DNA from: an uncultured Coriobacteriaceae bacterium
GTDB lineage: Bacteria; Actinomycetota; Coriobacteriia; Coriobacteriales; Atopobiaceae
NCBI GenBank assembly: GCA_902798915.1
Contig: CADBYM010000051.1
Span: 1-40,499 of the forward strand
Direction: 5' to 3'
DNA length: 40,499 nucleotides
Every line of letters begins with the position of its first letter. Within the stretch, counting starts at the first letter, position 1. The notes beneath the pieces were generated by a model. The model did no database searches and had not been told where the DNA came from. It saw nothing but the letters and a program-made list of their open reading frames with translations. Of this stretch, positions 1-7,681 are shown in pieces. A program made the translations under genes and the position numbers.

Positions 1-1
1 T

Positions 2-85
2 GATGCCGGTACCAACCAACCTTACGAGCGGTACCGCTTAGACCTGACTGATGGTACCAACACTGCTGACTGTTGGTACCATTAA
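2..85 (+). pseudogene. IS21-family IstB C-terminal remnant, cut by the window edge
   Basis: Read on the forward strand, this stretch is open for 27 codons and ends in TAA at 83-85. Its residues include RYRLDLTDGTN. The second remnant near 4981-5010 encodes RYHLDRNCGTT at the equivalent place, right after a recognisable IstB segment. I therefore read it as the tail of an IS21 helper ATPase. At the DNA level both copies share GCGGTACC, CTTAGACC and a second GGTACC. Only the end lies in the window, so I cannot say whether the element to the left is intact. Assignment rests on similarity between the two copies. Confidence 0.5.
51..82. repeat. Perfect 12-bp inverted repeat at the IS end
   Basis: ATGGTACCAACA at 51-62 is the exact reverse complement of TGTTGGTACCAT at 71-82, with an 8-nt loop. 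GGTACC occurs several times between 1 and 82, as expected for the repeated binding sites at IS21-family ends. No T-tract follows on either strand, so this is less likely a simple terminator for the reverse-strand gene that stops at 92. Confidence 0.55.
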
Positions 86-91
86 GGGTTA

Positions 92-1657
92 CTACTCAGC
101 CAGGGTCTGCTCTTCGTCCGGATCGAAGACCTTGAACTCCATGACAACGGCGGGATCGGTGCCGTTCGCACCATCCGTGGGCACAAGTGCCACGTCGTAG
201 CGTCCGAAGCCGCTCTCGCGGTTGGACTCCACCGACCAGCGACCGCGCAGGCTGGCTAGCAGCCCTAGGACCAGTCCATGGTAGAAGCGCTCGGGCTCGC
301 TGTACTCTGAGGGGTGCGTGCCCGCGTCGAAGCTGCTCAGGCATGCCATCGTTACAGCGGCAAGACACTTGGTGGCCGTGCGGGCATCTCCGGAGAGAAT
401 CGCTTGTTCGAACTGGTCGTATCGGGTTCCAGCTGGCGAGAACCAGCCCTCTACCATGCGGTCGAAGGTCAGCCGCACCTCGTGGTTGGTGATGCGCAAA
501 GTGCGAGGTGTCTCCTCGACGTTTGTGGGCACGTGTCCCGGTGAGGTGACGTAGCCGGCGGCGAGTAGTAGTGCCCATGCAGCGTTGTGCCTTGTCGCCA
601 GCTCGGAGAACACGACCTGCTCGTCGATGATCTTCGCGATCGTTCCGCCGCGCATGAGCTCCTCGAAGTCGGTCTTGAGGTTCTCATCGCCGCGCCGCAC
701 AACTTTGGAGACGAGCCCGTTTCCGGAGGTGTTGGCCCAGTAGGTGCGGAACTCGCCGAACTGGAGGAGCTGGGTCACCGACCACGGATTGTAGATGTGC
801 TCAATGCCTCCGAACGCGAACCCGTCGTACCAACGTCGCGCCTCGTCTCGTGCCCCAGAGAGTCCGTATTCCTCAAGTGCCGCGTCCACTTCAGCCTGGG
901 TGAAGCCGAAGGAGGTCTGGTAGATGGGTGTGGTGGCGGTCACCACGAGCAGGTTGTTGAGGTCTGAGAAGATGGACTCGCGAGAGACGCGCGTCACCCC
1001 TGTGATGAGGGCGCGGCCCAGCGCGGGATTGGTCTTGAAGGTGGAGTTCATGAGCTGTCGCATGAAGCCAGAGGCCTCTTCCCAGTAGCCGTGCGTCCAG
1101 GCGCACTCCATCGGTGCGTCATACTCGTCGAGCAGGATCACCGGGGACACGCCGTGGTAGCGTCGCAAAAGATCGCAGAGCAAGTTGAGGGCGTCGGCGC
1201 AGGTTGTGCCATCCATGTCGGGTCGTATCTCATCGAGCATGATTTGGTCGTTGGCGGTCAGACCTTCCCAGCCGCGCAGGTAGCGATGCATGTCCACGGC
1301 TCGCGATGTGATTCGGCAGATGTCGGCAAGCATGTCTCCGAACGTCAGCGCCTTGACGCGAGCGAAGGAGAGCGCTACCACCGGCACCGCGCCCTGTAGC
1401 TTGCGCATCTTGGGGTCGTCCCAGACTTCAAGGCCGCCAAAGAGCTCCTCGCCTCGCCTGGCGAACTCCATTGACAGGAAGCAACGCACAGTGTCGAGGT
1501 TGAGGGTCTTTCCGAAGCGCCTAGGGCGGCACACGAGGGTCGCAACGTCGCCGGAGAGCCACCAGTCGCGCACGAAGCCCGTCTTGTCTACGTAGAAGTA
1601 GTCGTTCTCGCGCAGGTCTTCGAACCCCTGCGCACCTATGCTTATGGTGCGTGCCAT
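92..1657 (-). CDS. AAA-ATPase_like / DUF1703 PD-(D/E)XK protein, C-terminally truncated
   Basis: This is a member of the PF09820 (AAA-ATPase_like) plus PF08011 (PD-(D/E)XK nuclease) family, whose biological role is unsettled. The ATG at 1657 is chosen because the product then begins MARTISIGAQGFEDLRE, the usual family opening, and GAGGGGG lies about 5 nt upstream. The P-loop variant RPRRFGKT is at residues 44-51 and the Walker B LLDEYD at 175-180. A sensor-like GVTRVSRESIFSDLNN and the family motifs YDGFAFG and NPWSV follow. The nuclease core is D487 with E506-x-K508. Members normally continue roughly 40 residues past MEFKV with a helical tail containing a conserved Gln. Here TAG follows only 12 residues later, next to the IS21-like end, so the gene is probably 3'-truncated and nuclease folding is doubtful. 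The ATPase half looks intact. Confidence 0.88.
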   Translation of the reverse strand: MARTISIGAQGFEDLRENDYFYVDKTGFVRDWWLSGDVATLVCRPRRFGKTLNLDTVRCFLSMEFARRGEELFGGLEVWDDPKMRKLQGAVPVVALSFARVKALTFGDMLADICRITSRAVDMHRYLRGWEGLTANDQIMLDEIRPDMDGTTCADALNLLCDLLRRYHGVSPVILLDEYDAPMECAWTHGYWEEASGFMRQLMNSTFKTNPALGRALITGVTRVSRESIFSDLNNLLVVTATTPIYQTSFGFTQAEVDAALEEYGLSGARDEARRWYDGFAFGGIEHIYNPWSVTQLLQFGEFRTYWANTSGNGLVSKVVRRGDENLKTDFEELMRGGTIAKIIDEQVVFSELATRHNAAWALLLAAGYVTSPGHVPTNVEETPRTLRITNHEVRLTFDRMVEGWFSPAGTRYDQFEQAILSGDARTATKCLAAVTMACLSSFDAGTHPSEYSEPERFYHGLVLGLLASLRGRWSVESNRESGFGRYDVALVPTDGANGTDPAVVMEFKVFDPDEEQTLAE

Positions 1658-2016
1658 TGCGTGCCCCCTCTTTCCTTCCGAAGCCATCTTACCAGCTGAA
1701 GTCGATGCGGCGTAGAACAAGGTGGACGAGAGCGGTGCCGCCCCGAGGGGTACGTGTCTTGCGCCGTGAAGCTCGGCCTTTTCGCGTTCGATCCCAACCC
1801 GAAGGTGTACAGTGTCTTTGCCGTACCATGGACTTCTATGGGTGGCGACGCGGCAGGTGCATTGGGGTATAGCCTGCGGTTACAATGCCCTCTTGACGCA
1901 ATTCGCCCCAACGAAGAGGAGGGCGTGAGGCTGTACTCCAAGCTACTCCTGAGGTGGTCACTCTGCGTGGGGCACAGTTTGATTTTCGGTCGTCAAGACG
2001 CTGGGGAGGGATAACG
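1658..2016. other. Intergenic region between divergent ATPase and macrodomain genes
   Basis: These 359 nt separate two divergent genes and should hold both promoters. On the forward strand TACAAT at 1881-1886 could be a -10, but no well-spaced -35 is visible, and TTGACG at 1893-1898 lacks a partner. Short open frames here have no ribosome binding site and resemble no family I know. I see no RNA gene or repeat. Confidence 0.4.
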
Positions 2017-2532
2017 ATGACCACTGCCATTTGCTGTATACAGGGAGACATTACTACGGTTACAGATGTTGACGCCATCGTCAACGCGGCGAACAAGACG
2101 CTGCTCGGAGGTGGCGGCGTGGACGGCGCGATCCATCGCGCGGCGGGTGGCAAGCTCCGCTTGGAATGCCTCAAGCTCCATGGGTGCAAGACGGGCGAGG
2201 CCAAGATTACCGGTGCATACAAGCTTCCCTGCGCCCATATCATCCACACGGTCGGCCCTGTGTGGCATGGCGGCAGTCGTGGCGAGGATGAACTGCTGGC
2301 GAGCTGCTATAGGAACTCTTTGGCGGTTGCCCTCCAGAACGGTATCCGTCGGATTGCGTTTCCATCCATATCGACCGGCGTCTACCACTTCCCTGTAGAG
2401 CGGGCGGCGCACATTGCGGTCGCAACCGTCCGCGCGTTCTTGGCCGAGCACCCCGGCTCCTTCGACTTGGTTGAGTGGGTGCTGTTTGACGAGGCGACGC
2501 ATCGCGTCTACAGCGAGGCTGCGCGATCTTGA
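2017..2532 (+). CDS. Macrodomain protein (MacroD/YmdB-type ADP-ribose hydrolase)
   Basis: The 171-residue product is a single macro domain. ATG at 2017 is preferred over an upstream start at 1954 because GGGAGGG lies about 6 nt before it and the fold begins at once ([10 protein letters not shown]). The diagnostic motifs are [27 protein letters not shown] and [12 protein letters not shown]. Together these form the ADP-ribose pocket, with the Asn and Asp used by MacroD-type enzymes to hydrolyse O-acetyl-ADP-ribose or mono-ADP-ribosyl-aspartate/glutamate. The enzyme should be cytosolic. It sits alone between two reverse-strand AAA-ATPase/nuclease genes inside a block bracketed by IS21 remnants. 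No ADP-ribosyltransferase partner such as DarT is visible in the window, so the substrate is unknown. Confidence 0.93.
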   Translation: MTTAICCIQGDITTVTDVDAIVNAANKTLLGGGGVDGAIHRAAGGKLRLECLKLHGCKTGEAKITGAYKLPCAHIIHTVGPVWHGGSRGEDELLASCYRNSLAVALQNGIRRIAFPSISTGVYHFPVERAAHIAVATVRAFLAEHPGSFDLVEWVLFDEATHRVYSEAARS

Positions 2533-2675
2533 GCCATGAGCAGGCCGCTCGTCGCGACCGGCGCATCATCGAGACGTCTTCGAACGTGCGACGAAGCTCG
2601 TTTTCGATTGCTCATTGCACGATTGCGCGTAAACGTCAGAGCACAGGCATCTGGCAACTCTGGCTTCGCAAACCA

Positions 2676-2714
2676 CCAATCCTCCCATCGCAGAACGATT
2701 GATGGGAGGATTGG
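2676..2714. terminator. Perfect 14-bp stem between convergent genes
   Basis: CCAATCCTCCCATC at 2676-2689 pairs without mismatch with 2701-2714 across an 11-nt loop. It lies between the macrodomain gene (ends 2532) and the reverse-strand ATPase gene (stops at 2768), where a shared terminator is expected. Neither strand has a good T-tract, so intrinsic termination is only probable. Confidence 0.5.
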
Positions 2715-2767
2715 CGTATGGAGAGGATGGGAAGGTACGGTCTCCGTCGGCGATCGTCGAGCTCCCG

Positions 2768-4414
2768 CTATGCGCGCTCAATGCGACAGGTATGGTGCTT
2801 GTAACCGGGTGCGCCTGGTCGCGAGTTTGCATCATAGGTAACACCTACGAGCAGGATGTTGCCCGCATAGTGGCCCAGGCGGTCTGGGTAATGGCGGTCG
2901 CGTATTTGCTCCAGCGCGGTTATGGCGCCTTTGTTCCATTTGAGCTCGATGAGCAGTAGGGGTACGTCGGGGTATCTGGGTGAGGGGAGGTAGACAATGT
3001 CGGCGTATCCTTTGCCAGAGTCGAACTCCACGGCCTCGGTGTACCAGCGCAGGGCGGCGTAGTAGGCGAGGCGTACCGTGTAGGAAAGAGCAGCCTCTGA
3101 GTTATAGGTCTTGTTCTCCGCCCTGTCGTGCGTGTCATCAAATGCTGAGGCCACTGAGGTTTCGTCCATTGCCCATGTCGCGCGTACGAGCGCCTTGGAC
3201 GCCTCGTACTCTCGAAATGCGAGGTCCCAAGTCGGACCTTCGGTGGAGTCGCGGAAGATCTCCATTACCTCGCGATTGGGAACGAAGACCTCCTTGGCGG
3301 TAGAGTTCCAGCCCAGATAACCCAAATGTACCAACAAGGCGAGTATGTCGTCTGCTCGTCGGAACGTTGCCATGTCGTTCTGATAGGTGCCCAGTCCCAC
3401 TTGGACCCGACCGCCATCCATGAGCGTTGCCACGCGTCCCTTGAGGCCGTCGAAATCCATGCGGATATACTCGGCTAGGGCCTCGTAAGTCTCTGTCCCC
3501 GCCCAGTATCCCTCTATGGAGCCGCTTCTGACCGCGTTTGCGACCGAAAGAGGCGCATAGAGCGACCAACGCGGTGCATCGTCTCCGGCGATGGGCACGA
3601 CGCCTGTCACCTCATAGCCGTCATACCACGATTTGACGGTGTCGAAGTCGCGACCCCACACATTGCATAGTGTGCGGACCTCTGCCTCAGTGAAGCCTGT
3701 GTACTCTGCCAATTCCAGCGGGCGTACCATAGAGTACTCATCAAACATGTTGAGGGCGGAGTGCTGGCCATATTTTTTTATCGGCAGTATACCGGTCATG
3801 TAGGCGAGCGCTATGCACTGCTTGTCCTTGAGCCAATCCCGCAAGAAGTCGAGGTAGGTGCGCTGTCCCGTCTCGTCATCTCGACGCTCACGCATGGGGG
3901 CGTCCCATTCGTCGATGACCACGACGAACTGACGACCAGTGTGCTCGTACACGTCATTCATGGTAATCGCAAGGTCACCCTTGTCGAAGTAGTCGGCCGC
4001 GGGGTACTCGCGTACGAGGTCGCGCACCACGAGCTGCTGCATGCGATCGATGCACGCCGCTATTGACTTACCGTGTTTGAGGAACTCCGTCACGGTGATG
4101 CGCAGCACGTCGAACGCTCCTAGATAGACGTCCCAGGTAAGGTCTTCTCCCGTCGCACGACGCACCGGCTCTGTTCGTCCGAGTTCAAGGCTCTCAAAAA
4201 GATGACACGCGTCAGCGCTGCGATCGTAATAGGCGCACACCATGTCCGCCGCCATCGTTTTGCCGAATCGTCTCGGCCGAGAGACACTTACGTACTTGCG
4301 CTTGGTCCTCGCGACCGAATTGAGGTGGTTTATCATTGGGGTCTTGTCTACGTAAATCTCGGATCTGAGTGCTTCGGCAAATGCGTTGCTTCCCGGATTC
4401 AGGTACGTGCCCAT
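2768..4414 (-). CDS. AAA-ATPase_like / DUF1703 PD-(D/E)XK protein, full length
   Basis: This is a complete 548-residue member of the same family as the gene at 92-1657, though clearly diverged from it. The ATG at 4414 follows GGGGAGGAATC. The P-loop variant RPRRFGKT is at residues 46-53 and the Walker B VVVIDEWDAPM at 164-174. The motif WYDGYEV and the central winged-helix-like part follow. The C-terminal nuclease core is complete: D472 in GYADIVYLP, E490-x-K492 in LLLIELKWN, and Q503 in LEQIRDRHY. Unlike its neighbour it keeps the whole tail after the ExK motif. The family is widespread in gut anaerobes, and ATP-dependent DNA cleavage is the obvious prediction from the domains, but no physiological function is established. 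A dispersed repeat (4457-4521) sits about 40 nt upstream of the start. Confidence 0.92.
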   Translation of the reverse strand: MGTYLNPGSNAFAEALRSEIYVDKTPMINHLNSVARTKRKYVSVSRPRRFGKTMAADMVCAYYDRSADACHLFESLELGRTEPVRRATGEDLTWDVYLGAFDVLRITVTEFLKHGKSIAACIDRMQQLVVRDLVREYPAADYFDKGDLAITMNDVYEHTGRQFVVVIDEWDAPMRERRDDETGQRTYLDFLRDWLKDKQCIALAYMTGILPIKKYGQHSALNMFDEYSMVRPLELAEYTGFTEAEVRTLCNVWGRDFDTVKSWYDGYEVTGVVPIAGDDAPRWSLYAPLSVANAVRSGSIEGYWAGTETYEALAEYIRMDFDGLKGRVATLMDGGRVQVGLGTYQNDMATFRRADDILALLVHLGYLGWNSTAKEVFVPNREVMEIFRDSTEGPTWDLAFREYEASKALVRATWAMDETSVASAFDDTHDRAENKTYNSEAALSYTVRLAYYAALRWYTEAVEFDSGKGYADIVYLPSPRYPDVPLLLIELKWNKGAITALEQIRDRHYPDRLGHYAGNILLVGVTYDANSRPGAPGYKHHTCRIERA

Positions 4415-4456
4415 GATTCCTCCCCGTTACGACCATTTGCCTCCTATGATACAGCG

Positions 4457-4521
4457 GTGCCGTGTGTTGGTTGGAGACCCGTATGGTGTTTTGGGGGCGT
4501 AGATGGGGGCTTGCCGCCGTG
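4457..4521. repeat. Dispersed intergenic repeat, copy A
   Basis: This 65-nt stretch closely resembles 5846-5908. Both carry, in order, TGGTTGGA, a CCG-GGTG-TTTTGGG-like core, and GGGGCTTGCCGC. Both lie in the same orientation upstream of reverse-strand genes. It does not resemble a coding sequence I recognise and may be a chromosomal interspersed repeat. Confidence 0.5.
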
Positions 4522-4681
4522 TCTTTCGAGAGCCTTCTCGGATGGTCATGAGACTCCATTCCCCTATGCAATGACCGCAGAGACTGTCAATGTGGCTGCG
4601 ACGGTCAGGCGTAGCCCGACAGACGCGAAGGACAACCAAGTTAATGGGTCGAGGTCGACGAGGTTCTCGTCGCGATATCGA

Positions 4682-5022
4682 AGACGGGGTACGTCGTACA
4701 TCGCACAGGCATTGGGCAACGCGGCGTGCAGGAAGCTGTTGCCCACGCGATACGTGCGGCTTGCGGACCTATGCTGCGAGCTGAACCGCGCGAGGGAAGG
4801 AGGTCTACGCTCATCGCCTCGCAGCTCGAGCCAAACGAGTGATACCTGAGGATAGAGGGGGAACTCATCGCCGACTTCATACTAGGTCGTGTGGCGTTGG
4901 CCTGCGGGTAACCTGACATAGAGGGACCAAACATGCGCAAATGGCTTGCCGAAAACAGACCGAGAGAGAGGGATAGCAGGCGGTACCACTTAGACCGGAA
5001 CTGCGGTACCACCTACCTATGA
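4682..5022 (+). pseudogene. istB: Degraded IS21-family istB helper-ATPase gene
   Basis: Two forward frames give pieces of an IS21 IstB ATPase. In one, from 4682, the residues GTSYIAQALGNAACRKLLP and TRYVRLADLCCELNRAREGG match the segment just after the IstB P-loop. In a second frame, from 4804, STLIASQLEPNE is followed by a TGA stop at 4840-4842, exactly where IstB has a tryptophan, then YLRIEGELIAD, a TAA at 4909-4911, and IEGPNMRKWLAENRPRERD. The Walker B region between the two pieces is missing, consistent with an internal deletion near 4798. The P-loop itself is eroded, and no istA transposase or second end is visible. The tail at 4981-5010 matches the remnant at the left window edge. The element is non-functional. 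Confidence 0.72.
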
Positions 5023-5031
5023 TTCCCGGCG

Positions 5032-5664
5032 TTAGTCGTTTACAAACAGATGTGCGCGTTTCTTGAAGTAGGACGTGTTGGCGGCGAGAAAACCGATACC
5101 GGCCAAAGTGGCAACCAGCATGCTACTCAAATCAGACTCAAAGCTAGAATAGTAGGTAAGTGTCAGAGCGCTGAATCCGAAGTTAATGCCATAAACGACA
5201 GAGAGCAACCGAGGTGCATTCTTGCTGAATCTGGCCATGCGAGTCCTGAGGAGGACGTAGAGGGCGGCGAAAACGAAGTAAACGTTACCAAATACGGTCA
5301 GTATTGTGCTCGATGGAGAAGTGATGTTGTAAGAAGACAAAATGAGAGCGGAGAAATGTTTGCCACAGCCAAGAAGAATGCAGGTTGCCCCGCTTGCGAA
5401 GAGCAAGAAATAGATTACGAATTTGTACCAACCCATATCCAGGCCTTCTTGCGTGGCTTGAGCGAGAGCGATCCTGCGCTTCTCGGCGGAGGTGAGCTCG
5501 GTGGGGCTAGCACTTGCGGCAGTTGTGGCAGGCTGCGGGGTAGAGCGAGTGGATTCCTCCCGCCGCGTTTCTTCCGCGTCAGTCTCTGCAGAAATACTGC
5601 CACCGCAAGAAGGGCAAAGCCTCACGTTATCAGGAACCTCTGAACCGCAGGATGGACAAAGCAT
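5032..5664 (-). CDS. Zinc-ribbon four-helix membrane protein (copy 1)
   Basis: The product is 210 residues. ATG at 5664 is chosen because the protein then starts with the zinc ribbon MLCPSCGSEVP and GGGAGG lies 8 nt upstream; a longer open frame to 5811 has no such signal. C3, C6, C17 and C20 form the zinc_ribbon_2 knuckle. A Ser/Thr/Ala-rich linker of about 40 residues follows, then a conserved amphipathic stretch (ELTSAEKRRIALAQA and GMGWYKF-like) and four hydrophobic helices in the last 140 residues. The C-terminus is SYFKKRAHLFVND. It is paralogous to the gene at 5978-6619 over its whole length. It is probably in the cytoplasmic membrane with the ribbon facing the cytosol. I know no function for this architecture. 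Confidence 0.87.
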   Translation of the reverse strand: MLCPSCGSEVPDNVRLCPSCGGSISAETDAEETRREESTRSTPQPATTAASASPTELTSAEKRRIALAQATQEGLDMGWYKFVIYFLLFASGATCILLGCGKHFSALILSSYNITSPSSTILTVFGNVYFVFAALYVLLRTRMARFSKNAPRLLSVVYGINFGFSALTLTYYSSFESDLSSMLVATLAGIGFLAANTSYFKKRAHLFVND

Positions 5665-5726
5665 GTTGGGTACCTCCCAATGCGAAGACGCCTCACATAA
5701 CAAAATGATAGCTTCGGCCCCGCGTA

Positions 5727-5755
5727 ATAGTAGGGATATGGTTTTGACCTGCCAA
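5727..5755 (-). promoter_or_regulatory. Predicted sigma-70 promoter for the zinc-ribbon gene
   Basis: On the reverse strand TTGGCA (5750-5755) and TACTAT (5727-5732) are separated by exactly 17 nt. The -10 ends about 60 nt before the ATG at 5664. The equivalent place upstream of copy 2 is similar in sequence but its -10 is not conserved. Confidence 0.55.
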
Positions 5756-5845
5756 TTAATGTAAGAAGCGATGGAGGAGATGTAATGAAGGTGTGTGATA
5801 GCTGCAGCCACTAGTCCACAATCGAGTTGGGCGCGTTGTCAACGG

Positions 5846-5908
5846 GTGTCGTGCACTGGTTGGAAACCCCGTGCGGTGCTTTGGGCGCTGGTGGGGCTTG
5901 CCGCAGTG
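5846..5908. repeat. Dispersed intergenic repeat, copy B
   Basis: This 63-nt stretch matches copy A (4457-4521) through TGGTTGGA, GGTG-TTTTGGGCGC-like and GGGGCTTGCCGC blocks, with scattered substitutions and small indels. It lies in the 313-nt gap between the paralogous zinc-ribbon genes, upstream of the promoter at 5727-5755. Nothing else in that gap was recognised. Confidence 0.5.
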
Positions 5909-5977
5909 CGGCAATATGGTGTCCCATACTCGAGCTCGTGTCCGCATTGTGAGCAAAACACTGTACTTCGCTCCGTG

Positions 5978-6619
5978 CTAGTCGTTCACGAACAGGTGAG
6001 CGCGCTTTGTGAAATATGACATGTTGATTACGAGAAGGGCAATGGTAGCACCAAGATTGATTATCGTGCTTGTTGGGGAGGAACCAGATCTGGAAGATCC
6101 AATGAGTCCAAGCACACTGACTGCTATATTGACACCGTAAACGATGTAGAGCGTCGTTATTGCCTTCGTGCTAAAGCGGGCCATAAGAGTCCGACAATAT
6201 ATGTAGAAGATGCCAAATGCAATGCAGAAAACCCCCATGAGAACAAATATCGTACCGAAGAATGAAGACGAAGTGCCATATCCTGAACCAAGCCTAGATA
6301 TGCTCATTACGCTAAGTCCGACAATGATGTCGAAGGCAGCGCCTGCGAAGAGCTGAAAGTAAATCATGAACTTGTACCAACCCATGCCGAGTCCTTCTGA
6401 CGCAGCTTGAGCAAGTCCAATTTCGCGTTTTTGAGCTGAGGTGAGTTCTGTGGAGACGGGTGCTGCAGTTGACGAAGCGGGCTGCTGTTGGGATGCCTGC
6501 GCAGGTTGTTGCCGCTCTTGCACCACTTCCGCGTCAATCTCTGCGGCGATGTCGCCGCCACAGGAAGGGCAGAACCTCACGCTATCGGGGACCTTTGAAC
6601 CGCAGAATGGGCAAAACAT
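5978..6619 (-). CDS. Zinc-ribbon four-helix membrane protein (copy 2)
   Basis: The 213-residue product starts at ATG 6619, preceded by AGGAGGG about 8 nt away; longer frames upstream have no support. It shares the layout of copy 1: zinc ribbon C3, C6, C17, C20 in MFCPFCGSKVP and RFCPSCGGDI, then a Gln/Ala/Pro-rich linker, the conserved TELTSAQKREIGLAQA block, GMGWYKFMIYF, four membrane helices and the end SYFTKRAHLFVND. The linker and first helices are the most diverged parts, while both ends are nearly identical, which suggests constraint on the ribbon and on the C-terminal tail. The two genes are separately spaced by 313 nt. Function unknown. Confidence 0.87.
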   Translation of the reverse strand: MFCPFCGSKVPDSVRFCPSCGGDIAAEIDAEVVQERQQPAQASQQQPASSTAAPVSTELTSAQKREIGLAQAASEGLGMGWYKFMIYFQLFAGAAFDIIVGLSVMSISRLGSGYGTSSSFFGTIFVLMGVFCIAFGIFYIYCRTLMARFSTKAITTLYIVYGVNIAVSVLGLIGSSRSGSSPTSTIINLGATIALLVINMSYFTKRAHLFVND

Positions 6620-6804
6620 ATGAGTGACCCTCCTATTCCATGACGCTTCACAACACAAAGATGATAGCTTTGGCCGTTGCGCAGAATTTGGAGAATGCTT
6701 CTGATTGGTTGCCCAATGTAAGAAGTAGTGAGGGAGATGTAACGAAGAGAAGTGCATGGTGGCCTTTTGGAAACGGCACGCGAGAGGCCACCTGTCCCAA
6801 CGGC

Positions 6805-7215
6805 CTATTGCTCCGCGATGATGTCGGCGAGGGTCTTGCTGTCGAGGTACTCCGACGTTACCTTGCCCAGCTCGCGCCACACCGAGATGGTCGAGCACGT
6901 GTCCACGATGGGGCAGATGCGGCCGCGCGTGCAGTCAAGGCAGCCTACCGGGGCGAGCGAGCCCTCGGCGGCGCGCAGAATCTGTCCGAGCGTGTATTCC
7001 TCGGGCTTGCGTGTGAGCTTGTATCCGCCACCCTTACCGCGTAGGCTCGTTACGTAGCCGGCTCTGCCCATGAGCGCGATGACCTGCTCCAAGTACTTGC
7101 GGGAGATGTTCTGTCGCTTGGCGACGTCGCCGAGCGAGACCCACCCCTCGTGTTGGGCGAGGTCGGCCATGGCGCGCAGCGCATACTGGCCTTTTGTCGA
7201 GAACATCCCCGCCAT
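6805..7215 (-). CDS. Rrf2-family regulator, probable iron-sulfur sensor of the suf operon
   Basis: The 136-residue protein begins MAGMFSTKGQYALRAM, the classic Rrf2 opening, followed by a winged helix with ISRKYLEQV and LRGKGGGYKL. ATG at 7215 is favoured over a TTG two codons upstream because GGAGG lies 7 nt before the ATG. C92, C95, C101 and C107 provide a cluster-binding loop like that of IscR and SufR. The gene is the last of the sufCBDSU series, 34 nt after sufU. The expected role is to sense cluster status and repress or adjust its own operon, most likely through the palindrome at 12302-12325. The symbol iscR or sufR cannot be chosen from sequence alone. Confidence 0.9.
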   Translation of the reverse strand: MAGMFSTKGQYALRAMADLAQHEGWVSLGDVAKRQNISRKYLEQVIALMGRAGYVTSLRGKGGGYKLTRKPEEYTLGQILRAAEGSLAPVGCLDCTRGRICPIVDTCSTISVWRELGKVTSEYLDSKTLADIIAEQ

Positions 7216-7249
7216 GCTCAAACCTCCTCAAAAGCCCTTGGCGAGCGGT

Positions 7250-7681
7250 CTACTCCTGCAGCATCTCGGAGAGGGTGCGCCAGGCAAGCTCGGCACACTT
7301 GACGCGTGCCGGCATGTGGCTCACGTCCATGAGCAGCGCCGCCTCGTCGAGCTCGGCCTCGAGCTTGCTCGCGTCCTTCTCGGCACCGGTGACCATGTCC
7401 TTGAAGAGCGCACACAGCTCGATGGCCTCGGCGGGTGTCTTTCCCACCATGAGGTCGCTCATCATGTCGGCCGAGGCCATGGAGACGGCACAGCCATGCC
7501 CGGTGTAGGCGCACTCCTCGATGCGGCCGTCGTCACCGAGACGCACGGAGAGGTGCAGCTCGTCGCCGCACGAGGGGTTGATGCCGTCGTGCTCGTGCGT
7601 GGCATCCTCCATCGCGTATTTGTAATCGGGATGAGTCACGTGGTCCATGAACTGCTCGTTGTACAGACTAGTTACATCCAT
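7250..7681 (-). CDS. sufU: SufU/IscU-like sulfur acceptor or scaffold protein
   Basis: The 143-residue product has the three SufU cysteines: C38 in NPSCGD, C64 in GHGCAVS and C129 in RVKCAELAW, with D40 next to the first. In the Gram-positive SufU group these and the Asp bind zinc and accept persulfide sulfur from SufS, passing it to SufBCD. The long insert around residues 80-110 is typical of SufU rather than IscU. ATG at 7681 is chosen because the family starts with the LYNEQFMDH region immediately after it. The start overlaps the sufS stop by 14 nt, so translation is probably coupled. It acts in the cytosol. Confidence 0.93.
   Translation of the reverse strand: MDVTSLYNEQFMDHVTHPDYKYAMEDATHEHDGINPSCGDELHLSVRLGDDGRIEECAYTGHGCAVSMASADMMSDLMVGKTPAEAIELCALFKDMVTGAEKDASKLEAELDEAALLMDVSHMPARVKCAELAWRTLSEMLQE

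Noticed and set aside
4564..4746. A 60-codon reverse-strand gene
   Set aside because: It overlaps the istB remnant in antisense and lacks a ribosome binding site.
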